From Desulfobulbaceae bacterium (GTDB lineage: Bacteria > Desulfobacterota > Desulfobulbia > Desulfobulbales > Desulfocapsaceae), in assembly GCA_004796425.1 (NCBI GenBank), contig QZLB01000008.1, positions 1-64,000 of the forward strand: a stretch of 64,000 bases of DNA, in the 5' to 3' direction. Positions 27,985-35,604 of the stretch are shown here, piece after piece. A program made the position numbers and the translations under genes. Position 1 is the first letter of the stretch. Every line of letters begins with the position of its first letter. The notes beneath the pieces were generated by a model. That model did no database searches, was not told where the DNA came from, and worked only from the letters and a program-made list of their open reading frames with translations.

Positions 27985-28608
27985 CTAACTCTTAGACCGT
28001 ACGCTCTTGTTAAAAAGATCAAACTCTTGAACAATGGACTGATGCACGTTTTCTATTGAATCCATACCATTGATGCGCCTGATGTAGTCGAGATTAAGGC
28101 TTTTAAAAACTGACTCGACGGTTTGGAGTGCTTCCGCCTGTTCAAAATCATTTAATCGATCACCCCGTGACATGGTGATTCTTCTGATTGCTTCTTTTAC
28201 CTCAATTTCAAGAATGAACGCAAGGTCTGGGATTGGTGCAAAATCATGTTTTTCCAATATCTCACCAGTGCTCAGACCCGCTGCAGTCTGGTAGGCCACC
28301 GTCGAAAGGTAGTAACGGTCGCACAGTACGGCAATGCCCCGCTGGAGTGCCGGTATGATTTCATTTCTCACATGTTCCATTCGATCAAGGATAAACAGTT
28401 CAAGCTCTTCCTGGGCGGTGATTTGTTCTCGATTTGTATAATAGGATCTGATTTTTCGACCATACGGACCATCCGTTGGTTCCCTGGTTTGGAGTACCTC
28501 ATGTCCGTTTTGTACCAGGTAATCTGAGAGCATTTTTATCTGCGTTGATTTTCCGGTGCCGTCAATTCCTTCAAATACAATAAAGAGTCCTGTGTTTTTT
28601 TTTGTCAT
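27985..28608 (-). CDS. tmk: Thymidylate kinase
   Basis: Phosphorylates dTMP to dTDP. The 207-residue protein shows the P-loop FEGIDGTGKSTQ (residues 12-23), TREPTDGPYG and the DRYYLSTVAYQ substrate region. It sits between pdxA and the TPR gene in the minus-strand row. Its last codons run straight into the next gene with a one-base gap. Confidence 0.95.
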   Translation of the reverse strand: MTKKNTGLFIVFEGIDGTGKSTQIKMLSDYLVQNGHEVLQTREPTDGPYGRKIRSYYTNREQITAQEELELFILDRMEHVRNEIIPALQRGIAVLCDRYYLSTVAYQTAAGLSTGEILEKHDFAPIPDLAFILEIEVKEAIRRITMSRGDRLNDFEQAEALQTVESVFKSLNLDYIRRINGMDSIENVHQSIVQEFDLFNKSVRSKS

Positions 28609-28636
28609 AGTCTGAATATTAGGTAAAAAATTCGCA

Positions 28637-29650
28637 TTAATCCGATTTTTTCAAGCGGTTCCGGGCAATATCGTGGGCTAACAGTATGGCTTCATAAAGG
28701 CTTCGATAATTGGCGAGCCCTTTACCGGCAATGTCGTAAGCGGTGCCATGATCGACTGAGGTTCTGACAATGGGGAGCCCGATTGATACATTTACCCCAT
28801 CATGAAAGTGAATCATTTTAAAGGGGATCAAACCCTGATCGTGGTACATGGACACGACACAGTCATATTTTCCGGAAAGTGCGTGATGAAAGATTATATC
28901 TGGTGGTACCGGTCCTTCCAGGGTGATACCTGCCGCAATGGCCTGGTTGATTGCCAGGATGATAATCGCTTCCTCTTCCTGGCCGAAAAGTCCCTGTTCA
29001 CCACTATGCGGATTGAAACCGGCAACGCCGATTTTAGGCGCGTTAATACCAAAGTCCCTGGTCAATGCCGTATGGACCAAAGTTATGGTGTGATATAAAT
29101 CCTGACTATTGAGAAGCGAGGAGACCTTGCTCAGTGGACAATGGATGGTTGCCAAAGCAACGCGGAGACGTTTTCCTGAAAACAACATGGCCACATCTGC
29201 TGACCCGGTGAGGGAGGCGAGTAACTCCGTGTGGCCAGGGAAAAAGTAGCCAGCATCATGCAAGCCACTCTTTGAAATGGGACAGGTTACCATTGCCCCA
29301 AGACTACCCGAGAGGCAGAGCTCTACACATCGTTCAATGTAGGTGACCATCGCCTGCGACCCACTGGTCTCAGGTGTGCCCGGTCTGGTTATCGTCGTTG
29401 AAAGTGAAGATAGGTTCAAGAGCGGCAAGGTTTCGGGGGCAATTGGTGTACCCGGTTTCCAGTCATATATCTCCAGTGATATCCCAAGTGAATCTGCCGT
29501 TGCCTTAAGTATGTTGCGATCACCTAACACGACGGTGGCAGGGAATGACTGGTCCCGGTTTTGAGAAAAGAGCTTGAGAATTATTTCCGGACCGACACCA
29601 GACGGGCATCCCATGGAAATACCAATGGGAGGAATCGGGTGGACCGTCAT
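28637..29650 (-). CDS. pdxA: 4-hydroxythreonine-4-phosphate dehydrogenase
   Basis: Oxidises 4-phosphohydroxythreonine in pyridoxal-5'-phosphate synthesis. The 337 residues carry the family features: ISMGCPSGVGPEI at the start, PISKSGLHDAGYFFPGHTELLA (metal histidine in GHTE), HHALSGKYD, and SMYHDQGLIPFKM with the third metal histidine. Gap of about 20 bases to yraN upstream. Confidence 0.96.
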   Translation of the reverse strand: MTVHPIPPIGISMGCPSGVGPEIILKLFSQNRDQSFPATVVLGDRNILKATADSLGISLEIYDWKPGTPIAPETLPLLNLSSLSTTITRPGTPETSGSQAMVTYIERCVELCLSGSLGAMVTCPISKSGLHDAGYFFPGHTELLASLTGSADVAMLFSGKRLRVALATIHCPLSKVSSLLNSQDLYHTITLVHTALTRDFGINAPKIGVAGFNPHSGEQGLFGQEEEAIIILAINQAIAAGITLEGPVPPDIIFHHALSGKYDCVVSMYHDQGLIPFKMIHFHDGVNVSIGLPIVRTSVDHGTAYDIAGKGLANYRSLYEAILLAHDIARNRLKKSD

Positions 29651-29671
29651 GTCTCATCACCTGTAACTGGG

Positions 29672-30043
29672 TTAAAAACTGGCATCAAATGCGTCCTCTA
29701 TGTGTTCTAGACGGTGTATATTTCCTGTCAGTGTGATCGCGATCACATCAAAGCGAACAGCGTAGTCTTGCAGACCATACTGCGCCAGGTAACCGAGAGC
29801 CACCTGGATAATTTTCCGCTGCTTGGCTTTTGTTACCGATTCCTCTGGACCACCAAATTGGTGACCCGTTCTCGTTTTTACCTCGATAAATATAATGGTC
29901 TCATTCTCTTGAGCAACAAGATCAATCTCCCCCAATGGGCATTTGTAATTACGTTGAATTACAGCGAGCCCTATGTTTTGTAGGTAATCATATGCTAATT
30001 TTTCACCGATCTGTCCGGTTTTATGGTGTCGATTCCTTTTCAT
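29672..30043 (-). CDS. YraN family (UPF0102) nuclease-like protein
   Basis: The 123-residue protein has the UPF0102 pattern: GEKLAYDYLQNIG, NYKCPLGEIDLVAQE, and FIEVKTRTGHQFGGPEESV, where the E-I-D and E-V-K residues form a restriction-endonuclease-like core. Its function is not settled. The start is ATG at 30043, overlapping the end of rnhB by 23 bases; a GTG directly in front is the other choice. rnhB-yraN is a common pairing. Confidence 0.92.
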   Translation of the reverse strand: MKRNRHHKTGQIGEKLAYDYLQNIGLAVIQRNYKCPLGEIDLVAQENETIIFIEVKTRTGHQFGGPEESVTKAKQRKIIQVALGYLAQYGLQDYAVRFDVIAITLTGNIHRLEHIEDAFDASF

Positions 30044-30680
30044 CACTCAATACACCTTTGAAACTCCGTCGATGTTCTGGGCAGGGACCGTGACGTTTTA
30101 ATGCGGCACGGTGCTCCTGAGTCGGGTATCCTTTATTGGCCAGGAAATTATATATAGGGTATTTATCGTGAAGTTTAGCCATGATTGTATCCCTGGTAAC
30201 CTTTGCCAGGATGGAAGCGGCACCGATAGAAGCACTTCGGCTGTCTCCTTTAATCAAAGACTCCTGAGGAATTGACAGGGGTACACTATATTTGCCATCA
30301 ACCAGAATAAAATCAGGTAACCTGAATGCAGCTGCAAGTTTTTCAATACTTTGCTTCATAGCAAGTAGCGAAGCCTGGTGAATGTTGTGACGATCGACTT
30401 CTGATGGCGACAAGATACCAATTCCCGAGGGGGCATCAATAGAATTCAGATAATCCAGAATCTGTCTACGTTGGGCTTCGGTAGTTTTCTTCGAGTCGGT
30501 AAATAATTCAGTAGTGCAGTCAGCTGGGAGGATCACTGCAGCAGCAACAACGGGGCCGGCAAGCGGACCTCGACCCACTTCGTCTGTGCCGCAAATGTAT
30601 GAAAAACCACGTTTTTTTAGTAGTTTTTCATGATAGAAATTATCTGTGAAGTCTGAAACGGTCGTCTCAAATAACTTCAT
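30021..30680 (-). CDS. rnhB: Ribonuclease HII
   Basis: Removes RNA from RNA-DNA hybrids and misincorporated ribonucleotides from DNA. The 219-residue protein has the type 2 RNase H motif GTDEVGRGPLAGPVVAAAV (catalytic D33 and E34), an aspartate in LVDGKYSV, and KGDSRSASIGAASILAKVTRD. Its start codon lies 11 bases after a strong hairpin that separates it from rplS. Possible ribosome-binding bases (GGAA) fall within that hairpin. Confidence 0.95.
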   Translation of the reverse strand: MKLFETTVSDFTDNFYHEKLLKKRGFSYICGTDEVGRGPLAGPVVAAAVILPADCTTELFTDSKKTTEAQRRQILDYLNSIDAPSGIGILSPSEVDRHNIHQASLLAMKQSIEKLAAAFRLPDFILVDGKYSVPLSIPQESLIKGDSRSASIGAASILAKVTRDTIMAKLHDKYPIYNFLANKGYPTQEHRAALKRHGPCPEHRRSFKGVLSDEKESTP

Positions 30681-30691
30681 CAGTAATCATT

Positions 30692-30719
30692 TTCCAGGGC
30701 ACGGAACCGTGCCCTGGAA
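30692..30719 (-). repeat. Perfect 13-base-pair inverted repeat between rplS and rnhB
   Basis: The arm TTCCAGGGCACGG (30692-30704) is matched exactly by its complement at 30707-30719 with a two-base centre. In RNA it forms a very stable stem. There is no T-run on the minus strand after it, so it is not a standard terminator. It may be a processing or stability element, or it may dampen rnhB translation. Confidence 0.75.
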
Positions 30720-30750
30720 TTTATGATGCAATACTCTGGGCAAGAACGGC

Positions 30751-31101
30751 TTAATGGATTCCGCGTTCACGAATACGTGCCGCTTTGCCTTTTCTATCCC
30801 GCAGATAGTAGAGTCTGGAGCGCCGTACCCGACCTCGGGTGACCAATTCGACTTTTTCAATTCGTGGATTGTGAAGGGCGAAGGTTTTTTCAACACCGAC
30901 ACCATTGGAGATCTTTCTGACGGTGTAGGAAGCATCCATATTGCCACGCTTGCGTTTGATCACAACACCTTGAAAGACCTGAACACGCTCCTTGCTCCCC
31001 TCAATAATGCGAATGTGCACTTTTACGGTATCGCCCGGTCTGAATTCAGGGTGATCCTGCCTCATCTGTTCTTTGTCTATTCTGTCTATAACTGTACTCA
31101 T
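30751..31101 (-). CDS. rplS: Large ribosomal subunit protein bL19
   Basis: The 116-residue protein matches L19 through its length: [45 protein letters not shown] and [19 protein letters not shown]. It lies in the conserved rpsP-rimM-trmD-rplS order, here with khpA and an RNA methylase inserted. A hairpin follows the gene. Confidence 0.97.
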   Translation of the reverse strand: MSTVIDRIDKEQMRQDHPEFRPGDTVKVHIRIIEGSKERVQVFQGVVIKRKRGNMDASYTVRKISNGVGVEKTFALHNPRIEKVELVTRGRVRRSRLYYLRDRKGKAARIRERGIH

Positions 31102-31160
31102 TGGTCGTCTCTTGTGTTGAATCTTTTCTATGTTTGAAAAAAATTATACCTTTGTCTGGG

Positions 31161-31730
31161 TTAATTGCCAAGCAGCCGATCAAGTATGATCGAAACTGCT
31201 GATCGGACGGAGAGATGATTGTAGTCGCCATTCCCTCTGATCGGCGGCAGTATACCATCGCATTCATCCAGTATTTCCTGTGCTAGTCCGTGCGCTGTCC
31301 CGAATACAATCAGAACGGTACGACTGTTTGTCTCTGCTTGTTTGAGAAGCTCACGATAGCTGATCGTTTTTTCCTGCTGCTGGGCACTGGTGGCGATTAC
31401 CAGTGGTAATGCACCATCTTTTTCGGTAATGCGCTCCACTGCCTGCTGCAGACTCTCGACCGGTTTAATCAGTTGCAGCGCTTGTCCTCGAACAGGATTG
31501 TATTCGGCTCCGTGTCCCTGGTGCCAATGTCCGGTTATCTCACCAATCAATGCGCGTTGATCTTTGAAAGGCGTCGCTACAAAATAATTTCTGACTTCGT
31601 ATGTTCTTGCCGCTCGGGCAATATCATGCAAGTCGAGATTTGTTACCGCCGAGCCGATGATTTCACCATTTTTGTTCACCACAGGATGGTGAATCAGCGC
31701 AATATCAACGATACAGTCAGTTAATGCCAT
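31161..31730 (-). CDS. SPOUT-type RNA methyltransferase of the TrmD neighbourhood
   Basis: The 189-residue protein matches the RNA methylase family often encoded beside trmD in Deltaproteobacteria (Methyltrn_RNA_4 type): DIALIHHPVVNKNGEIIGSAVTNLDLHDIAR at the start, NYFVATPF, GHWHQG, and a C-terminal SPOUT-like knot VLIVFGTAHGLAQEIL followed by YNHLSVRSAVSIIL. The target RNA is unknown. It starts 13 bases after the trmD stop. Confidence 0.8.
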   Translation of the reverse strand: MALTDCIVDIALIHHPVVNKNGEIIGSAVTNLDLHDIARAARTYEVRNYFVATPFKDQRALIGEITGHWHQGHGAEYNPVRGQALQLIKPVESLQQAVERITEKDGALPLVIATSAQQQEKTISYRELLKQAETNSRTVLIVFGTAHGLAQEILDECDGILPPIRGNGDYNHLSVRSAVSIILDRLLGN

Positions 31731-31743
31731 TTTCGTTCACCAG

Positions 31744-32499
31744 CTATCTCCTCTTCAGCTGATTAACCTGCTCAAGCAGTCCTGCACGTTCGAGCAACAG
31801 CGATTCTGTGCTGTTAAAATCCTTGGTCACAATGAGGTCAGGACGCTTTTTTAGAGTCTGGGTGACCGCACTGATGAATCGATATTCCTTAATTTTCTGG
31901 TGATCACCCTCGAGCAGCACATCCGGCACCTCATGGCCGGAAAAGTTACGTGGTCTGGTGTATTGCGGATGTTTCAACAGACCGTTGCTGAACGTATCAT
32001 TGAGGTAAGAACCTGAACAGCCGAGTACCTCGGGGCAAACTCTGGTCACTGCGTCAATGATAATCATCGCACCAAGTTCGCCACCTGAGAGGATATAATC
32101 ACCAACTGAAATCTCATCATCAACACCATATTGGGCGAAGCGTTCATCAACCGCCTCGTATCTTCCGCACACGAGAATCAGATGAGATTCCTTCTGTAAT
32201 TCCATTACCAGCTTCTGATCAAGCGTTCTTCCTTGCGGACTCAGCAGGATGGTCCTGCCTCCGGGGGCACGATCTTTTACCGAATCCAGGGCTCGTGCAA
32301 GTGGTTCCGGCTTCATGACCATCCCTTCTCCACCGCCAAACGGTCGATCATCTGTTGTCGCATGCTTATCGGTCGCGAACTGCCTGATGTCGGTAATTTC
32401 AATACTGATTTTGCCCTCCCGTTGCGCTTTACGAATAATGCCTTCGCGCAGAGGGGATTCGAGCAAATCTGGAAAAATGGTCAGTACCGAGAATTTCAT
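31744..32499 (-). CDS. trmD: tRNA (guanine37-N1)-methyltransferase
   Basis: Methylates G37 of tRNAs to prevent frameshifting, using S-adenosylmethionine. The 251-residue SPOUT enzyme shows FSVLTIFPDLLESPL, DDRPFGGGEGMVMK, LSPQGRTLDQ, CGRYEAVDERF and SVGDYILSGGELGAM, the knot and SAM site. It is followed by a second RNA methylase. Confidence 0.97.
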   Translation of the reverse strand: MKFSVLTIFPDLLESPLREGIIRKAQREGKISIEITDIRQFATDKHATTDDRPFGGGEGMVMKPEPLARALDSVKDRAPGGRTILLSPQGRTLDQKLVMELQKESHLILVCGRYEAVDERFAQYGVDDEISVGDYILSGGELGAMIIIDAVTRVCPEVLGCSGSYLNDTFSNGLLKHPQYTRPRNFSGHEVPDVLLEGDHQKIKEYRFISAVTQTLKKRPDLIVTKDFNSTESLLLERAGLLEQVNQLKRR

Positions 32500-32525
32500 C
32501 AGTGCTCTGCTCCTTCACGCCCACC

Positions 32526-33071
32526 TTATTTCAGGTTTATCTCCAGCAAGCCTGGAGGAGGGTCGATAGTGATTGCCTGCTCTGAAATTTCAATGATGAT
32601 TTCATCCACGAGGGGAACCAGGTATTCATTATCCTCCTGGTGAACAATCATGATCTCCTGGGCGCCATTATTGAAAAATCCGCTTACCGATCCAAGCATT
32701 GTTCCTGAATGTGCAAGGAATACAACCCGTCCTTTCAGGTCTTCGAGATAAAATTGGTCTTCATTGAGTTCCGGCAGGTCGTCTCTACTCACTAAAACAC
32801 CCATCTCAGCGAGTAAATCAGCTTCAGCTTTCGTGTCAATTGTGTCAAGTTTTAGGATTACAAAACGTCCCTGGAAACGATGCGTGATAATTTCCAGCAA
32901 CGCTGTCATCCGGCCGTCCTCAGCTACGAGAGCAAGGCGGCTGTAATTAAAATCTATATCGGGAAGATCATTGAACAGTTTTGTTTTGATCTCTCCCTTG
33001 AGCCCATGGGCTTTCACTACCTTGCCGATCAGTAAATACTCATCAGCAGGGTAAGGATACTGCTTGATCAT
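32526..33071 (-). CDS. rimM: Ribosome maturation factor RimM
   Basis: Assists 30S subunit assembly by binding uS19. The 181-residue protein has the N-terminal beta-barrel (YLLIGKVVKAHGLKGEIKTKLF) and the C-terminal PRC-barrel (FYLEDLKGRVVFL, YLVPLVDEIIIEI). The start at 33071 puts it just after the khpA stop; the frame continues 43 codons upstream through khpA but without family similarity. Confidence 0.94.
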   Translation of the reverse strand: MIKQYPYPADEYLLIGKVVKAHGLKGEIKTKLFNDLPDIDFNYSRLALVAEDGRMTALLEIITHRFQGRFVILKLDTIDTKAEADLLAEMGVLVSRDDLPELNEDQFYLEDLKGRVVFLAHSGTMLGSVSGFFNNGAQEIMIVHQEDNEYLVPLVDEIIIEISEQAITIDPPPGLLEINLK

Positions 33072-33084
33072 CTTCGGCTGTCGT

Positions 33085-33315
33085 CTACTCGAGAATATCC
33101 AGCCGAGATTTTTTGTCTTCCCTGGAAGCAGAGGCGGAGAGCAAAGTTCGCATCGCACGAGCAGTGCGTCCCTGTTTTCCAATAACTTTCCCGAGATCAT
33201 CCTGGCCTACGGTCAGTTCAATGGAAACCGTCTCATCCGTCTCTGATATGGAGACCGTCACTTGATCGGGACTGTCTACCAGAGACTCGGCAATATGAGT
33301 GACCAGTTCTTTCAT
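33085..33315 (-). CDS. khpA: KH-domain RNA-binding protein KhpA
   Basis: The 76-residue protein is a single KH domain with the RNA-contact GxxG loop in VIGKQGRTARAMR. Members of this family bind RNA, often with KhpB, and influence translation or cell-envelope synthesis. It sits in its usual place between rpsP and rimM. Confidence 0.94.
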   Translation of the reverse strand: MKELVTHIAESLVDSPDQVTVSISETDETVSIELTVGQDDLGKVIGKQGRTARAMRTLLSASASREDKKSRLDILE

Positions 33316-33321
33316 CGTGTC

Positions 33322-33567
33322 TTACTCAGCAGGTGCAGACTTTTTGATCAGGCTTTTAACCGTTGTTGTCGGCAACGCTCCTCTGCCCATCCAGTCTTGC
33401 AGCTTGTCCTGGTCGATTTTAATTTCTGCAGGATCCTTAAGTGGGTCGTAAGTGCCAACAATGTCAAGGAATTTTCCGTCTCTCGCTCGCTCGCTGTCTG
33501 CCACGATGATTCGGTAAAACGGTTTCTTTTTTCTACCTAGTCTGGTTAATCGTATACGTACTGCCAT
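33322..33567 (-). CDS. rpsP: Small ribosomal subunit protein bS16
   Basis: The 81-residue protein begins MAVRIRLTRLGRKKKPFYRI, the S16 signature, and continues with ADSERARDGKFLDIVGTYDP. The ATG at 33567 gives the typical start; six more codons upstream are open but not conserved. It is the second gene of the row after ffh. Confidence 0.97.
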   Translation of the reverse strand: MAVRIRLTRLGRKKKPFYRIIVADSERARDGKFLDIVGTYDPLKDPAEIKIDQDKLQDWMGRGALPTTTVKSLIKKSAPAE

Positions 33568-33624
33568 TCCTGGATATTCCTCCAATAGTTAGTATCTGAC
33601 ATCCTCTTTGTAGAGGCTGCGTGA

Positions 33625-34977
33625 TTATCTTCTCATTCCTTTGGGAACTTTTCTTCGTTTTTTACCGGTCATAACACCGGGTTTGCCTTTCATTTTTTTC
33701 ATCATTTTCAGCATCGCTGAATATGATTTCAGAACTCTGTTCACCTCAGCTACCGAAGTGCCTGATCCAGCCGCGATTCGTTGCCGGCGGCTGGCGTCAA
33801 TGATGCGATGATTTCGCCGCTCTTTCAGAGTCATCGAACGGATAATCGCTTCTGTCTTGACCAGCTCTTTCTCATCAGGTTGTGGGGCGTCTTTGAGCTG
33901 CTTGAGTTTATTGATACCAGGTACCATGCCCAGAATCTGCTCAAGAGAGCCCATCTTTTTTATTTGCTGTATCTGGTCGAGAAAATCTTCAAGGGTGAAG
34001 GCGTTGCGCTGAAGTTTTTTGGCGAGTTTGTCAGCCTTTTTCTTGTCGACGACAGCCTCTGCTTTTTCAATCAGAGTCAGTACATCACCCATACCCAGGA
34101 TACGAGAAGCGACCCGATCAGGGTGAAAAACTTCTAGAGCATCAAGACCCTCGCCGATACCGACAAATTTGATGGGCTTGCCGGTAACGCTCTTAATTGA
34201 GAGTGCTGCACCTCCACGAGCGTCACCTTCCATTTTTGTAAGGACGACACCCGAGATCTCCAAATCATTGTTGAACTTTTCCGCAACCGTAACCGCATCC
34301 TGACCGGTCATTGAGTCTGCAACGAAAAGAACCTCGGAGAGATGAATAGAAGATTGAATCTGCTTGAGCTCGCCCATCAGCTCGTCATCTATATGCAAGC
34401 GGCCGGCGGTATCGATGATCAGGGTGTCAAGGTTGCGCTCCTGGGCATCGGCAAGTGCCTTGCGGCAGATTTCCAACGGGTTCAGGTCGGTCGTGGAAGG
34501 AAAAACCTCAACATCGATTTTCTCACCGAGAACCTGGAGCTGTTCTATTGCGGCCGGGCGGTAAACATCTGCGGGAACAAGGAACGGTTTGCGTCCTTTT
34601 GCCTTCAGCATTGCGGCAATTTTCCCGGACGTTGTCGTTTTACCTGATCCCTGCAAACCTGCCATCATGATGACAACGGGCTGCTGGCCATCGAGACGTA
34701 TCTGTTCGGTATTCCCACCAAGCAGATCAACCAGCTCTTCGTGAACAATCTTGATAACCTGCTGGCCGGGGGAAAGTTTTTGCGAGACCTCCCTGCCGAT
34801 AGCCTTCTGCGTTACCTTGTCAACGAATTCTTTGGCTACCTTATAATTGACGTCGGCCTCGAGAAGCGCCATACGCACTTCTCTCATCGCATCCTTGATA
34901 TTCTCTTCTGTCAGGATGCCGTGGCCTCGAAGTTTCTTGAATACTCCTTCGAGTCTATCTGTCAGGTTTTCAAACAT
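33625..34977 (-). CDS. ffh: Signal recognition particle GTPase Ffh
   Basis: Guides nascent membrane proteins to FtsY and the translocon. The 450 residues comprise the N domain, the G domain (P-loop GLQGSGKTTTSGKI, DTAGRLHID, TKMEGDARGG) and a methionine-rich M domain (MGSLEQILGMVPG, then SYSAMLKMMKKMKG) that binds SRP RNA and signal peptides. It is the first gene of the thirteen-gene row. I did not find an SRP RNA gene in the window. Confidence 0.97.
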   Translation of the reverse strand: MFENLTDRLEGVFKKLRGHGILTEENIKDAMREVRMALLEADVNYKVAKEFVDKVTQKAIGREVSQKLSPGQQVIKIVHEELVDLLGGNTEQIRLDGQQPVVIMMAGLQGSGKTTTSGKIAAMLKAKGRKPFLVPADVYRPAAIEQLQVLGEKIDVEVFPSTTDLNPLEICRKALADAQERNLDTLIIDTAGRLHIDDELMGELKQIQSSIHLSEVLFVADSMTGQDAVTVAEKFNNDLEISGVVLTKMEGDARGGAALSIKSVTGKPIKFVGIGEGLDALEVFHPDRVASRILGMGDVLTLIEKAEAVVDKKKADKLAKKLQRNAFTLEDFLDQIQQIKKMGSLEQILGMVPGINKLKQLKDAPQPDEKELVKTEAIIRSMTLKERRNHRIIDASRRQRIAAGSGTSVAEVNRVLKSYSAMLKMMKKMKGKPGVMTGKKRRKVPKGMRR

Positions 34978-35102
34978 AGTGTGTTTGCTTCACTATCTGT
35001 TTATGCCTTTCGTCAGGCGAGTATCGAACATTTCTTAAGTAATTAGCTAAATTCACTGGGAAAATAGCATTTTATAAAAATATCTCGGCTCAAAAGAAGT
35101 GA

Positions 35103-35131
35103 AAAATACTTCGATTTTACCCAGAAGTCAA
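35103..35131 (-). promoter_or_regulatory. Candidate promoter of the ffh row
   Basis: On the minus strand, TTGACT (35131-35126) and TATTTT (35108-35103) are spaced 17 bases apart in AT-rich DNA, giving a leader of about 120 bases before ffh. Confidence 0.5.
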
Positions 35132-35199
35132 GAAAGATAGGTTTCAGGCACGATTATTTAGCGGATAAGATGGCAGGAATGGTGCCCAATGCTGATTCA

Positions 35200-35502
35200 T
35201 CACGGATCATTTGCCGTGGAGTGGGGTCGAAATCCATGGAGCGCCAAATAGACAAGGATGGTTGGCATGAAAAAGAGTATGAGAATAATCCATTTGTAGC
35301 GGGTGGTTTCAGAGGAAAACTGACGGGAAAAAACATCTTTGAAAGTGATGTAGAGCAGTATCGCATTAACGACAACACCAATGCCGCAGAGCGTGAGCAG
35401 TATTGGCAATTGTCGAGAAGCCGGGACGAAAACCAGAATGAGTGCGAGAAAAATAAAATAGCCTATTGAGACAATAGAGAGAATCTTTTCAATAGTGGTC
35501 AT
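35200..35502 (-). CDS. Small membrane protein of unknown function
   Basis: The 100-residue protein starts MTTIEKILSIVSIGYF and has three predicted membrane helices (about residues 8-27, 32-52 and 68-87) with a short polar C-terminus. I do not recognise a family. It lies 102 bases downstream of the hybrid histidine kinase on the same strand. The frame is open 13 codons further upstream, but the chosen ATG gives a clean first helix. Confidence 0.55.
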   Translation of the reverse strand: MTTIEKILSIVSIGYFIFLALILVFVPASRQLPILLTLCGIGVVVNAILLYITFKDVFSRQFSSETTRYKWIILILFFMPTILVYLALHGFRPHSTANDP

Positions 35503-35604
35503 TTCTATAAAACAAAGCCTCCGGGTGATGATAGGGCACAATTAATAAACATGGTATTTACGGTAATCGTCAGGACTGATAGTTAGCACACCCTTTGGCA
35601 GTGG

